From assembly GCA_007127395.1 (NCBI GenBank), contig SKZL01000009.1:1-6690 (forward strand): DNA of 6,690 nt, read 5' to 3'. Made by a program: the position numbers and the translations under genes. Source of the DNA: Balneolaceae bacterium. GTDB taxonomy: Bacteria > Bacteroidota > Rhodothermia > Balneolales > Balneolaceae. Below, one piece after another: positions 1 through 5,908 of this stretch. Positions within the stretch are counted from its first letter, which is position 1; every line of letters begins with the position of its first letter. Under the pieces are notes generated by a model that saw only the letters and a list, made by a program, of their open reading frames with translations, had not been told where the DNA came from and searched no databases.

Positions 1-423
1 CTTGATGATTCTGATCTGAGCAACATCAACATTGATTATAACCTTTATTATGCAACGCACGAGGAGCTTGCTGATGAGTTTGTTCCAACAGATTCGGAAG
101 GGTCAACGCTTGAAGTACTTGGAGATAACAATATATTTGATGGACCCGGAGATAATAACCCTCTCTTTGTGGATTACAATATAGACTTGTACACAATGGA
201 TGATTACAATGCAGGTGAAACACAGCCCCTGGAGATGAATATTGCAGGGCCGTGGAACTTCAGGCTTCAGAATGGTTCACCGGCTATCGGTGCAGGTACT
301 ACAGATTTCTCTCCTGTATCTGTTGAATTCACATTAACAGGTGATGCTGCTCCAACCATCATGCAGCCAAGTGTTGATTTGGGTGCATATCCAACCAGTG
401 GGCCCGGTTTGACACAAAACTGA
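1..423 (+). CDS. C-terminal part of a secreted right-handed beta-helix type protein (5' end outside window)
   Basis: The frame is open from the first base of the window and ends in TGA, closely followed by an in-frame TAA. The visible 140 residues carry the C-terminal signature of parallel beta-helix proteins (polysaccharide lyase-like or DUF1565-like). These are a beta-strand rung NIDYNLYY (residues 10-17), then NPLFVDYN (53-60), then WNFRLQNGSPAIGAGT (85-100), and finally VDLGAY (125-130). This 'NPLF... F-L-GSPAI-AG... D-GAY' order closes many extracellular beta-helix proteins of Bacteroidota. The piece is rich in Asp and Asn, as expected for a secreted protein. No sorting domain follows the GAY motif, so the chain ends soon after the helix cap. 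The substrate cannot be named because any catalytic rungs lie upstream of the window. An adhesin or other non-enzymatic surface protein is equally possible. Confidence 0.72.
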   Translation, partial: LDDSDLSNINIDYNLYYATHEELADEFVPTDSEGSTLEVLGDNNIFDGPGDNNPLFVDYNIDLYTMDDYNAGETQPLEMNIAGPWNFRLQNGSPAIGAGTTDFSPVSVEFTLTGDAAPTIMQPSVDLGAYPTSGPGLTQN

Positions 424-449
424 TAAGTATAAATTAAATATGGATCGAT

Positions 450-481
450 AAAAAGCGGGCTTATAAAGTCCGCTTTTTTTT
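450..481 (+). terminator. Intrinsic terminator of the beta-helix gene
   Basis: The arms AAAAGCGGGC (451-460) and GTCCGCTTTT (468-477) form a 10-bp stem with one G-U pair and a 7-nt loop (TTATAAA). The T run continues through 481. The stem lies 27 nt behind the stop codon of the upstream gene. The T run ends only 3 nt before the next start codon at 485. With A-tracts on the left arm it could also act in the opposite direction, but no minus-strand gene needs it here. Confidence 0.85.
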
Positions 482-484
482 ATT

Positions 485-1423
485 ATGAAATTTATTCTCA
501 GGTTAGGATTATTACTTGTTAGTCTCATTTCATGCTCAGATAATGCCATATCTGAACCAGATGAAGTTCCCTTCGAAGCATCCTATTCCATGAATGAACT
601 TTCTGTTGATTCCGGATATGTGGGGCCTGTTGCTCTCGGTGAAATTGAAAATAGGCAAATTTCCGAAGCGTCAGGACTTGCGGTCAGCCGATCATTCAAG
701 AATCATTTATGGACACATAATGACAGTAGCGACCACAACAGAATTTTTTTAATCGGGCCTGATGGCTCTGATGCAGCAACTTTTCGCATACGAAATACAG
801 GAAACAGAGATTGGGAAGATATGGCGATCGGTCCGGGACCGGAAACAGGGATAAATTATCTTTATATAGCAGACATTGGAGATAATGACATGATATATGA
901 TGTTAAATCAATTTACAGATTCAGAGAACCTGATTTAATCGATCCGGAAGTCAGGATACAGTGGATTGATGGTGAGGATGTTATTCGTTTTCGATATCCT
1001 GACGGAAAAAAAGACGCTGAGACTGTAATGATTGACCCATGGACGAAAGATATATATGTTGTTTCTAAAAGTGATTTCCCGACAGTTGTCTATGTCGCAT
1101 CCTATCCACAGAATACACAGGATATATTTGAGATTAAGATATTGGGTTATTTGCCATTTACGGGTGCAACTGCGGGTGACATTTCTGCTGATGGTCAAAA
1201 TATAACCATCAAGACCAAAGAGAGGGTATATAATTGGGTTCGTAATGATAACGAAAAAGTAGAGAGTGCGTTGATGAGACCGCCTGTAATGCTTCCATAC
1301 CTTCCAGAAGTACAAGGTGAAGCTATAGCGTGGACCAAAACCGGTGAATCTTATTTTACTTTAAGTGAGTCTAAAGGTATTATCCCGGTTCTCTATAGAT
1401 ATGATAAAATAGCAGAACAGTAG
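485..1423 (+). CDS. Predicted beta-propeller lipoprotein of unknown function
   Basis: The 312-residue product begins with a short lipoprotein signal: K2 and R6, a hydrophobic stretch (7-16) and the lipobox LISC with Cys17. This fixes the start at 485 although no Shine-Dalgarno is present. The mature chain opens with an acidic, disordered-looking stretch (SDNAISEPDE), after which repeated blade-like segments follow. Typical ones are ISEASGLA (59-66), WTHNDS (76-81), RDWEDMA (108-114), YIADIGDN (127-134), KDAETVMID (176-184), GATAGDIS (227-234) and QGEAIAW (277-283). Acidic residues next to small residues recur in each repeat, as in calcium-binding or esterase-like beta-propellers. Similar uncharacterised proteins are common in Bacteroidota. 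No catalytic assignment is safe. It is convergent with the pyrophosphatase gene (95-bp gap without a convincing hairpin). It probably sits in the outer membrane or periplasm; which face is not decided by the sequence. Confidence 0.8.
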   Translation: MKFILRLGLLLVSLISCSDNAISEPDEVPFEASYSMNELSVDSGYVGPVALGEIENRQISEASGLAVSRSFKNHLWTHNDSSDHNRIFLIGPDGSDAATFRIRNTGNRDWEDMAIGPGPETGINYLYIADIGDNDMIYDVKSIYRFREPDLIDPEVRIQWIDGEDVIRFRYPDGKKDAETVMIDPWTKDIYVVSKSDFPTVVYVASYPQNTQDIFEIKILGYLPFTGATAGDISADGQNITIKTKERVYNWVRNDNEKVESALMRPPVMLPYLPEVQGEAIAWTKTGESYFTLSESKGIIPVLYRYDKIAEQ

Positions 1424-1518
1424 TCTAAGTGAATACAAATTGGTGCCATTGGAAAATGTTGGGTTGTGCAGTTAAAATGAGTTTAAAACCAATAAGATAC
1501 TTTCGAAAATCACTGGAT

Positions 1519-2145
1519 CTATTTTACTTGAATATTTTGGTAAGAGCGTATTGATTCTTCCAGTAGAGCTTCTGCAGTTTCAGGCCCCAATACTCCCTCA
1601 ATGTTTACAATATCCTTACCCTTATAATTTTCCATCCAAACAGAAAGAATTTTGATTACACCGGGAAAATGAGACTCAAGGTCATCTATTGAGTAAACAC
1701 CGCCAAACCAACTATCCAGATCTACGGCAATCAGTTTATCATCCTGCTCACCGCGATCCAGCATTTTTAAGACGCCGATAACTCTTCCGGGCACAACGGT
1801 GCCTCTCTCTTTAGCCGGGCCCAGTAAGAAAATATCCATTGGATCATTATCACCTCCTGACTCATACGGCAAAAAGGTTCTCGGAACCATCCCATAATTT
1901 GCCGGATAGGGCAGGTATGAAATAACTCTGAGAGAGTCTCCAACCACTTCCCAATTCAGGGCTCCACTCTCTTTGTCAACTTCCCATTTTTGATTATCAC
2001 CGGCAGGTATTTCGATAACAATATTTACGGTCCCATCTTCATTCACAGGGTCAAAGTCTCGGAGAAAATCCGTTTCCTGTGACATTGAACATGCAGTAAA
2101 AAGCAGCGGGATGATAATATATTTGTACAGGTTAAAACGTTTCAT
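1519..2145 (-). CDS. Lipoprotein-type family I inorganic pyrophosphatase
   Basis: This hydrolyses diphosphate to two phosphates with Mg2+. The 208-residue product matches family I soluble pyrophosphatases, but has a leading signal sequence ending in FTAC (Cys19), so it is predicted to be exported and lipid-anchored. All residues known to line the E. coli active site have counterparts: E45, K53, E55, R73, Y80, Y84, the metal-binding signature DNDPMD (D99, D101, D104), D130, D135, K137, Y174 and K175. The spacing between R73 and Y80 is one residue shorter than in E. coli. The remaining catalytic core, about 175 residues, is of normal size. The start is supported by the complete signal peptide. 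Phe at the -3 position of the lipobox is not ideal, so a cleavable or uncleaved membrane anchor is an alternative. The gene follows the E1 gene on the same strand after a 44-bp AT-rich gap, so co-transcription is possible. The symbol ppa is avoided because that names the cytosolic enzyme. Confidence 0.9.
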   Translation of the reverse strand: MKRFNLYKYIIIPLLFTACSMSQETDFLRDFDPVNEDGTVNIVIEIPAGDNQKWEVDKESGALNWEVVGDSLRVISYLPYPANYGMVPRTFLPYESGGDNDPMDIFLLGPAKERGTVVPGRVIGVLKMLDRGEQDDKLIAVDLDSWFGGVYSIDDLESHFPGVIKILSVWMENYKGKDIVNIEGVLGPETAEALLEESIRSYQNIQVK

Positions 2146-2189
2146 AAGAGTTAGTATATTATTGATTTAAGTGGCAAATATTAAATTGT

Positions 2190-4184
2190 TCAATATTGAA
2201 TCAGTTGATTAAGTTTCTCTTTCAGCCTGTAGCTGGCAAGATACCCTTTCTCGAGCTCTTTGTTGAAAGGAATAGGGGTGTGTATGGATGAGCAGCGTAT
2301 GACCGGTGCATCCAGATATTTAAAAGCTTTTTCCGAGATGCCTGCAGAGATTTCACTCATGGGCCCCAGCACTTCTGATGGTTCTTCCAGTAACAATACA
2401 CGCCCGGTTTTTTGAACCGTTTTGATAATACTCTCCCAGTCGATAGGCGCCAATGAGCGCAGGTCGAGTATCTCAAGATTTACACCCTCATTTTGATATT
2501 CATCTACAATTTCCATCGCCCAGTAAACACCCATTCCATAGGTGATGATCGACAGATCACTCCCTTCTCTAACGGTAGATGCTTTTTCAAGATCCACAAT
2601 TTCACAGTGGTCATTTGTGATCTCCCGGATACTGCGATAGAGTTTTTTGTGTTCAAAAAAGAGAACCGGGTTCGGGTCAAAAAGTGCTGTATAGAGCATA
2701 TTTTGTGCATCGGAAACCGAGGAGGGGACAAGCACCCGCAGTCCGGGGAACTGCATAAACCAGCTTTCAGGTGATTGTGAATGAAACGGACCGGCTCCCA
2801 CACCACCCCCGTGTGGAGCGCGGATGGTTACATTGACGTTTGGCATCCATCGATAGTGTCCTTTGGATAGGTTATTGACGATCTGATTGAACCCACAAGA
2901 GATGAAATCGGCAAACTGCATCTCTAAAACAGGTTTAAATCCATTCATCGCTAACCCAATCGCAGCGCCAACGGCACCTGACTCGATGATCGGTGTGTTA
3001 CGTATTCTCTCCTTTCCAAAGCGCTCTACAAAACCTTCAGAGACTTTGAAAACACCGCCATACTCTGCAATATCCTGTCCCAGCAGAAGAAAAGAATCGT
3101 CTTCATCAAATGCTTGCCGGTGAGCCAGTTGTATAGCATCAATCATCCGTTTTTCACTTGTTACCGGATGCTTATCAGCGATTTTGTCAATTTTAACCGG
3201 TTGTGTTGCAAGTGATGCACGTTTTCTTTCCAGTTGTTCATCAAACTGCGGCTCAGGTGCCTGAAGGGCTTTTTCCAGATCTGATTTGAAAGATTGTTTC
3301 AGTGGGTCGGAAATCGACATAAACTCCTCTCTGCTGTTAAACATCTTTTCAGAGATCATCCACTCCTCAAAGCGGAATATAGGATCCTTCGGTTTCCATT
3401 TTTTATACTCTGATTCAGGGACATAAAAAGTACCCGATGCCTCTTCATGCCCTCTCATTCGGAATGTTTTGGCCTCTATCAGAACCGGTGAGCCATTCAA
3501 TGCAAGTTGACGGGCTTTCGATACAGCTTCTGAAACAGCAAAAAAATCGTTGCCATCAATGACCATGCCCTCCATTCCATATCCGGAGGCACGATCAGCC
3601 AGATCTCTACAGGCATATTGTTCAGCTGTCGGTGTAGAAAGGCCATATCCGTTGTTTTCAATGATGAAGATAACAGGCAATTTCCAAACAGCAGCCAGGT
3701 TGAGAGCCTCGTGAAAGTCACCCTCACTCGTTGCACCGTCACCACAAAAACTGACGGCAACCTGATCGCTACCTTTAAGCCGGAAACCGAGTGCAATACC
3801 GTTTGCAACAGGCATTGTTGCAGCCAGATGTGAAATCATGCCAAATATTTTGTGTTCTTCAATACCAAAATGGAATGATCGGTCGCGGCCACCCGTAAAA
3901 CCATCTTCCCTGCCAAAAAGCTGGCAGAAGAGGGGGTAAAGTGGCACATTACGTGTCGTAAAAACCCCCAGATTGCGGTGCATCGGCAGGATATAATCAT
4001 TTTCTGACAGACTGAGAGTAGTGCCGACAGCGATCGCCTCCTGTCCGATTCCGGAGAACCATTTACCGATTTTGTTCTGTCTCAGAAGTGATAGCATACG
4101 TTTTTCAATCAAACGAGGTAAAAGCAAATGCCTGTAGGTCTGAAGCGCGTTATCACGTGAATTTTTTTTCGGTGGGGCTATCAT
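2190..4184 (-). CDS. Fused 2-oxoacid dehydrogenase E1 component, alpha plus beta subunits
   Basis: This is the thiamine diphosphate-dependent decarboxylase (E1) of a 2-oxoacid dehydrogenase complex, with both subunits in one 664-residue chain. The alpha part (about 15-320) has the E1-alpha opening GIGQEAIAVG (45-54), HRNLG (69-73) and the ThDP/Mg motif GDG (148-150), with NN at 177-178 at the classic 26-residue spacing. It also has RMRGHEEASG (242-251), which corresponds to the regulatory loop of branched-chain E1. A charged linker (about 300-342) leads to the beta part (343-664). That part carries GQDIAEYGGVF (369-379), TPIIESGAVG (397-406) with the Glu (E401) that activates the cofactor, and FHSQSPE (467-473) with the conserved His (H468). 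The resemblance is closest to the branched-chain or acetoin type, but the substrate cannot be fixed from sequence alone. No E2 or E3 gene is in the window. The fusion is known in Bacteroidota, and the reading frame is continuous, so it is not an assembly artefact. Confidence 0.9.
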   Translation of the reverse strand: MIAPPKKNSRDNALQTYRHLLLPRLIEKRMLSLLRQNKIGKWFSGIGQEAIAVGTTLSLSENDYILPMHRNLGVFTTRNVPLYPLFCQLFGREDGFTGGRDRSFHFGIEEHKIFGMISHLAATMPVANGIALGFRLKGSDQVAVSFCGDGATSEGDFHEALNLAAVWKLPVIFIIENNGYGLSTPTAEQYACRDLADRASGYGMEGMVIDGNDFFAVSEAVSKARQLALNGSPVLIEAKTFRMRGHEEASGTFYVPESEYKKWKPKDPIFRFEEWMISEKMFNSREEFMSISDPLKQSFKSDLEKALQAPEPQFDEQLERKRASLATQPVKIDKIADKHPVTSEKRMIDAIQLAHRQAFDEDDSFLLLGQDIAEYGGVFKVSEGFVERFGKERIRNTPIIESGAVGAAIGLAMNGFKPVLEMQFADFISCGFNQIVNNLSKGHYRWMPNVNVTIRAPHGGGVGAGPFHSQSPESWFMQFPGLRVLVPSSVSDAQNMLYTALFDPNPVLFFEHKKLYRSIREITNDHCEIVDLEKASTVREGSDLSIITYGMGVYWAMEIVDEYQNEGVNLEILDLRSLAPIDWESIIKTVQKTGRVLLLEEPSEVLGPMSEISAGISEKAFKYLDAPVIRCSSIHTPIPFNKELEKGYLASYRLKEKLNQLIQY

Positions 4185-4477
4185 TTTTTAATAATTTCTG
4201 TGTAATTTGTCTGTCTTTGAGAAAATCGTGATTTTAAAAATTCTTAAGCAGATGATCGACCGTCTAAACAAGGATTTATATGTTTGTAATTTGTTGGAAA
4301 GTGATTGAATATAAGTGTCACAATGAACAATCTCATTCATTTAAATTTTTTTAATTTGGGAGATCGCTAACATAAAAAAACCTACGGACAGTATGGACAG
4401 GATGAAACGACAATTAGTTCAAACATTTTTAACAAAAACTTAGCTTTACAGCATAATCTCATAGGGCATAAAAAATA
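4185..4477. promoter_or_regulatory. Divergent AT-rich spacer between the E1 gene and speD
   Basis: This 293-bp spacer must hold the promoters for the E1/pyrophosphatase genes (minus) and the polyamine genes (plus). I see no gene in it. TATGTTTG at 4279-4286 on the + strand fits the Bacteroidota -7 element TAnnTTTG, but no clear -33 TTTG sits at the right distance. It would give a leader of roughly 185 nt for speD. A tandem near-repeat GGACAGTAT/GGACAGGAT lies at 4386-4403, and a small inverted repeat AATGA/TCATT at 4322-4337. No known riboswitch fold is recognisable. Both flanking start codons lack a convincing Shine-Dalgarno sequence. Confidence 0.4.
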
Positions 4478-4882
4478 ATGGAAGCACTCGGCAGACAGAT
4501 ACTTGTAGAATATTATGACTGTGATCAGTCAAAAATCAATGATGTAAGCTTTGTTGAAACAGCGCTTATTCAGGCTGCTAAAGCATCCCAGGCAACACTA
4601 ATCTCACATAACTTCCACAAATTTAGTCCCTATGGAGTCAGTGGTGTGGTAGTTATTGCTGAATCTCATATCGCCATTCATACATGGCCCGAATACAATT
4701 ACGCTGCAGTAGATATTTTCACTTGCGGTGAAACAATTGATCCATGGGTCATACAAGAGTGCCTGAAAGAAAACTTTGTTTCACAGAATGTCTCCAGTAT
4801 GGAGATGAAGCGTGGAATGTTTAAAGTGCCGGAAGGACAGAAACTGCTCTTCAAGCCGAGTTCTGAATATCAATCGAATTAA
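4478..4882 (+). CDS. speD: S-adenosylmethionine decarboxylase proenzyme (pyruvoyl type)
   Basis: This decarboxylates S-adenosylmethionine to the aminopropyl donor used by SpeE. The 134-residue proenzyme aligns from its first residues with the short bacterial/archaeal (class 1B) enzyme, as in Thermotoga maritima. The self-cleavage site lies in AESHIAIHTWPEYNYAAVD: cleavage between E62 and S63 would give a beta chain and an alpha chain with an N-terminal pyruvoyl group. S55, S63, H68 and C83 fall at exactly the numbers used for the T. maritima catalytic and processing residues, which also supports the ATG at 4478. An in-frame stop lies just upstream (4469-4471). The next gene on the strand is a pyruvoyl-dependent arginine decarboxylase, so the two form a polyamine unit. 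Some SpeD homologues elsewhere have become arginine or ornithine decarboxylases. The canonical motif and the separate arginine decarboxylase next door argue for the ordinary activity here. Confidence 0.95.
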   Translation: MEALGRQILVEYYDCDQSKINDVSFVETALIQAAKASQATLISHNFHKFSPYGVSGVVVIAESHIAIHTWPEYNYAAVDIFTCGETIDPWVIQECLKENFVSQNVSSMEMKRGMFKVPEGQKLLFKPSSEYQSN

Positions 4883-4900
4883 GTCTTAAGCGGCTTTTTT
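4881..4900 (+). terminator. Weak hairpin with T run behind speD (possible partial terminator)
   Basis: AAGTC (4881-4885) can pair with GGCTT (4892-4896) around a 6-nt loop, including one G-U pair, and six T follow (4895-4900). The stem is only 5 bp and overlaps the speD stop codon. At best it attenuates transcription into the arginine decarboxylase gene and so sets the ratio of the two products. Chance is a real alternative. Confidence 0.25.
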
Positions 4901-4970
4901 GTAGTAATCAAAACTATACTGTTAACGATTGAGCACAAAAAGAATATTCACTCAAAGAATTGAAATAAAT

Positions 4971-5447
4971 ATGATGGTACAAACTCCCAATATCTATTGT
5001 CTCGTAAAGGGTGCTGCGGAAGGACGAACCAGACTAAATGCTTTTGACAACGCTCTGCTTGAGGCTGGAGTAGGCGATACAAACCTAATGCGAATGAGTA
5101 GTATCCTGCCACCTGCCGCTCTTCAAACGGAAGTGACGGATCTTGTGTTGCCAAAAGGAGGATTGATTCCTTTGGCTTATGCAAGCATTGATAGTACAAC
5201 ACCGGGAAGATTGATCTCTGCTGCAATAGCTGTAGGCATTCCGGAAGATGATCGGGAACCCGGAGTGATCATGGAGTTTGAGGATCATGCGCAGCTAAGT
5301 AATGTGGAGGAGATTGTGAGGCAGATGGTTATTGACGGTTTTGAATATAGAAATCGTAAACTGAAAGAGATTAAATCGATTGGAATCGAGCACAAAGTGG
5401 AGCGATGCGGAGCGGTTTTTGCTGCTGCGGTTTTATGGTATAGGTAG
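4971..5447 (+). CDS. pdaD: Pyruvoyl-dependent arginine decarboxylase proenzyme
   Basis: This converts arginine to agmatine, the entry step to polyamines. From ATG 4971 the product is 158 residues, close to the 165 of the Methanocaldococcus jannaschii enzyme. The self-cleavage motif MRMSSILPP has the Ser43-Ser44 pair; Ser44 would become the pyruvoyl group. LNAFDNALLEAGVGDTNL (22-39) contains the Asn (N38) six residues before the pyruvoyl Ser. GVIMEFE (98-104) contains the catalytic Glu (E102). The C-terminal IEHKVERCGAVFAAAVLWY is the family's closing motif. Start choice: a TTG at 4929 would add 14 residues with no family counterpart, and ATG 4971 or 4974 fits better. There is no clear Shine-Dalgarno, only purine-rich CAAAGAATTGAAA upstream. 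It lies 88 bp after speD on the same strand and is followed by a small hairpin and then the repeat element. Confidence 0.93.
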   Translation: MMVQTPNIYCLVKGAAEGRTRLNAFDNALLEAGVGDTNLMRMSSILPPAALQTEVTDLVLPKGGLIPLAYASIDSTTPGRLISAAIAVGIPEDDREPGVIMEFEDHAQLSNVEEIVRQMVIDGFEYRNRKLKEIKSIGIEHKVERCGAVFAAAVLWYR

Positions 5448-5449
5448 GC

Positions 5450-5469
5450 AGAATGCTGAAGCATTCTTT
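5450..5469 (+). terminator. Hairpin behind the arginine decarboxylase gene
   Basis: AGAATGC (5450-5456) pairs perfectly with GCATTCT (5461-5467) around a TGAA tetraloop, beginning 3 nt after the stop codon. The T run is short (TTCTTTG), so it may be a leaky terminator or an mRNA 3' end stabiliser. The position directly behind the stop supports a real role. Confidence 0.5.
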
Positions 5470-5476
5470 GAAGTCA

Positions 5477-5531
5477 GATCTTAGAATATCGAATAATGAT
5501 CTGTGAAGTGTTGCAAGGTGCAAGGTGCAGG
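5477..5531 (+). repeat. Left inverted arm of the repeat element
   Basis: These 55 bases match the reverse complement of 5839-5900 at about 45 of 55 aligned positions, with one 7-nt indel (GTTGAAT, extra in the right arm). Shared blocks read from outside inwards as GATCT-AGAAT, GAAT-ATGAT-TG, GAAGTG and then CAAGG twice at 7-nt spacing. The CAAGGTG copies are the heptamers of the right side in opposite orientation. Confidence 0.7.
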
Positions 5532-5548
5532 CTGGAGCGCAGCGACAG

Positions 5549-5577
5549 TCCCGTCCCGACCAATGTCGGGATCGGGA
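5549..5577 (+). repeat. Strong hairpin inside the repeat element
   Basis: TCCCGAC (5554-5560) pairs perfectly with GTCGGGA (5565-5571) around CAAT. After one bulged T (5572), TCCCG (5549-5553) pairs with CGGGA (5573-5577), giving 12 bp in total. It is GC-rich against an AT-rich background and has no T run, so it does not look like a terminator. Confidence 0.6.
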
Positions 5578-5642
5578 TAGGGATCTCAATATTTATGAGT
5601 TAATTAGAAGCTATAGACTTTGCATTACTCCGTGGTTTTGAG

Positions 5643-5662
5643 ATCCTGATAGCCATCAGGAT
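5643..5662 (+). repeat. Perfect 8-bp hairpin inside the repeat element
   Basis: ATCCTGAT (5643-5650) pairs with ATCAGGAT (5655-5662) around the tetraloop AGCC. Its left arm overlaps a second inverted pair, GGATCTCAA (5581-5589) with TTGAGATCC (5638-5646), so the two folds exclude each other. There is no T run behind it. Confidence 0.6.
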
Positions 5663-5675
5663 GACCATTAATTAA

Positions 5676-5730
5676 CCCTGAGCCTTTAACCTTCAGCCTT
5701 GAACCTTGAACCTTGTACCTTTAACTTGAA
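5676..5730 (+). repeat. Degenerate heptamer array 1 (CCTTGAA-like)
   Basis: Seven consecutive 7-nt units start at 5676: CCCTGAG, CCTTTAA, CCTTCAG, CCTTGAA, CCTTGAA, CCTTGTA, CCTTTAA. A 6-nt unit CTTGAA (5725-5730) follows. A consensus CCTTgAA is clear. A 45-bp non-repetitive stretch separates it from array 2. Confidence 0.85.
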
Positions 5731-5775
5731 CTAATAATGCAAACAAACGGTCAAGCTAAATCAGAGATGGACACC

Positions 5776-5860
5776 CCTTTAACTTGAACCCCGAACCCCG
5801 AACCCCGAACCCTGTGCCCTGAACCCTGTGCCTTGAACCCTGTGCCTTGAACCTTGAACC
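5776..5860 (+). repeat. Degenerate heptamer array 2 (CCCTGAA/CCCTGTG-like)
   Basis: The units in order are CCTTTAA, the 6-nt CTTGAA, three CCCCGAA, CCCTGTG, CCCTGAA, CCCTGTG, CCTTGAA, CCCTGTG, two CCTTGAA, and a final CC. Variants alternate in the middle (CCCTGTG with CCCTGAA or CCTTGAA), as if a 14-nt double unit had been copied. The last units are part of the right inverted arm. The 7-nt period is out of step with codons and neither strand is a plausible gene. Confidence 0.88.
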
Positions 5861-5900
5861 ACTTCTCAAATCATCATTCAATATTCAACATTCTGAGATC
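5839..5900 (-). repeat. Right inverted arm of the repeat element
   Basis: Read on the minus strand, these 62 bases repeat the left arm with one extra GAATGTT-like heptamer unit near the outer end. The arm ends in GATC at 5897-5900, which leaves only 8 nt before the speE start codon. Any speE transcript starting upstream of 5839 would therefore carry it in the leader. Confidence 0.7.
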
Positions 5901-5908
5901 ATAATCCC

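Larger units (their letters stand above)
5477..5900. repeat. Structured intergenic repeat element with long inverted ends and heptamer arrays
   Basis: Almost the whole spacer between the arginine decarboxylase and speE is one structured unit. Its two ends are long imperfect inverted repeats, each starting with GATCT(T/C)AGAAT from the outside. The interior holds two hairpins, further inverted 8-9 bp pairs and two arrays of degenerate CCTTGAA-like heptamers. No believable protein is encoded on either strand. The outer bases are GATC on both sides. I see no target-site duplication (flanks AAGTCA on the left and ATAATC on the right), so transposition is not shown. It may be a MITE-like element or a genome-wide intergenic repeat. 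Whether other copies exist cannot be told from this window. Confidence 0.7.

Noticed and set aside
935..1315. 126-residue minus-strand frame inside the propeller gene
   Set aside because: It is fully antisense to a gene with a signal peptide and repeated motifs. Its composition is that of a shadow frame, with no domain pattern.
1424..1518. Bidirectional terminator between the convergent lipoprotein and pyrophosphatase genes
   Set aside because: Only a distant 6-bp pair (ATTGGT near 1440 with ACCAAT near 1490) is present, with a loop of about 45 nt and no adjoining T run.
3120..3200. Possible frameshift or gene-fusion artefact between the E1 alpha and beta parts
   Set aside because: The frame is continuous with a sensible charged linker, and fused alpha/beta E1 proteins of this length are known in Bacteroidota.
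4287..4477. Riboswitch or structured leader upstream of speD
   Set aside because: The stretch is AT-rich, with only a tiny inverted repeat and a 9-nt tandem. No known aptamer core or stable stem series is visible.
4929..4970. N-terminal extension of the arginine decarboxylase from TTG 4929
   Set aside because: The 14 extra residues have no family counterpart. ATG 4971 (or 4974) gives the usual short lead-in before the first beta strand.
5371..5589. 72-residue minus-strand reading frame running from the repeat element into the arginine decarboxylase gene
   Set aside because: It is antisense to a well-supported gene and crosses the left inverted arm and a hairpin. The peptide is rich in Arg, Ser and Cys with no recognisable motif.
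5676..5860. CRISPR-like array
   Set aside because: Repeats are 7 nt, directly adjacent and degenerate, with no spacers of regular length and no cas genes in the window.
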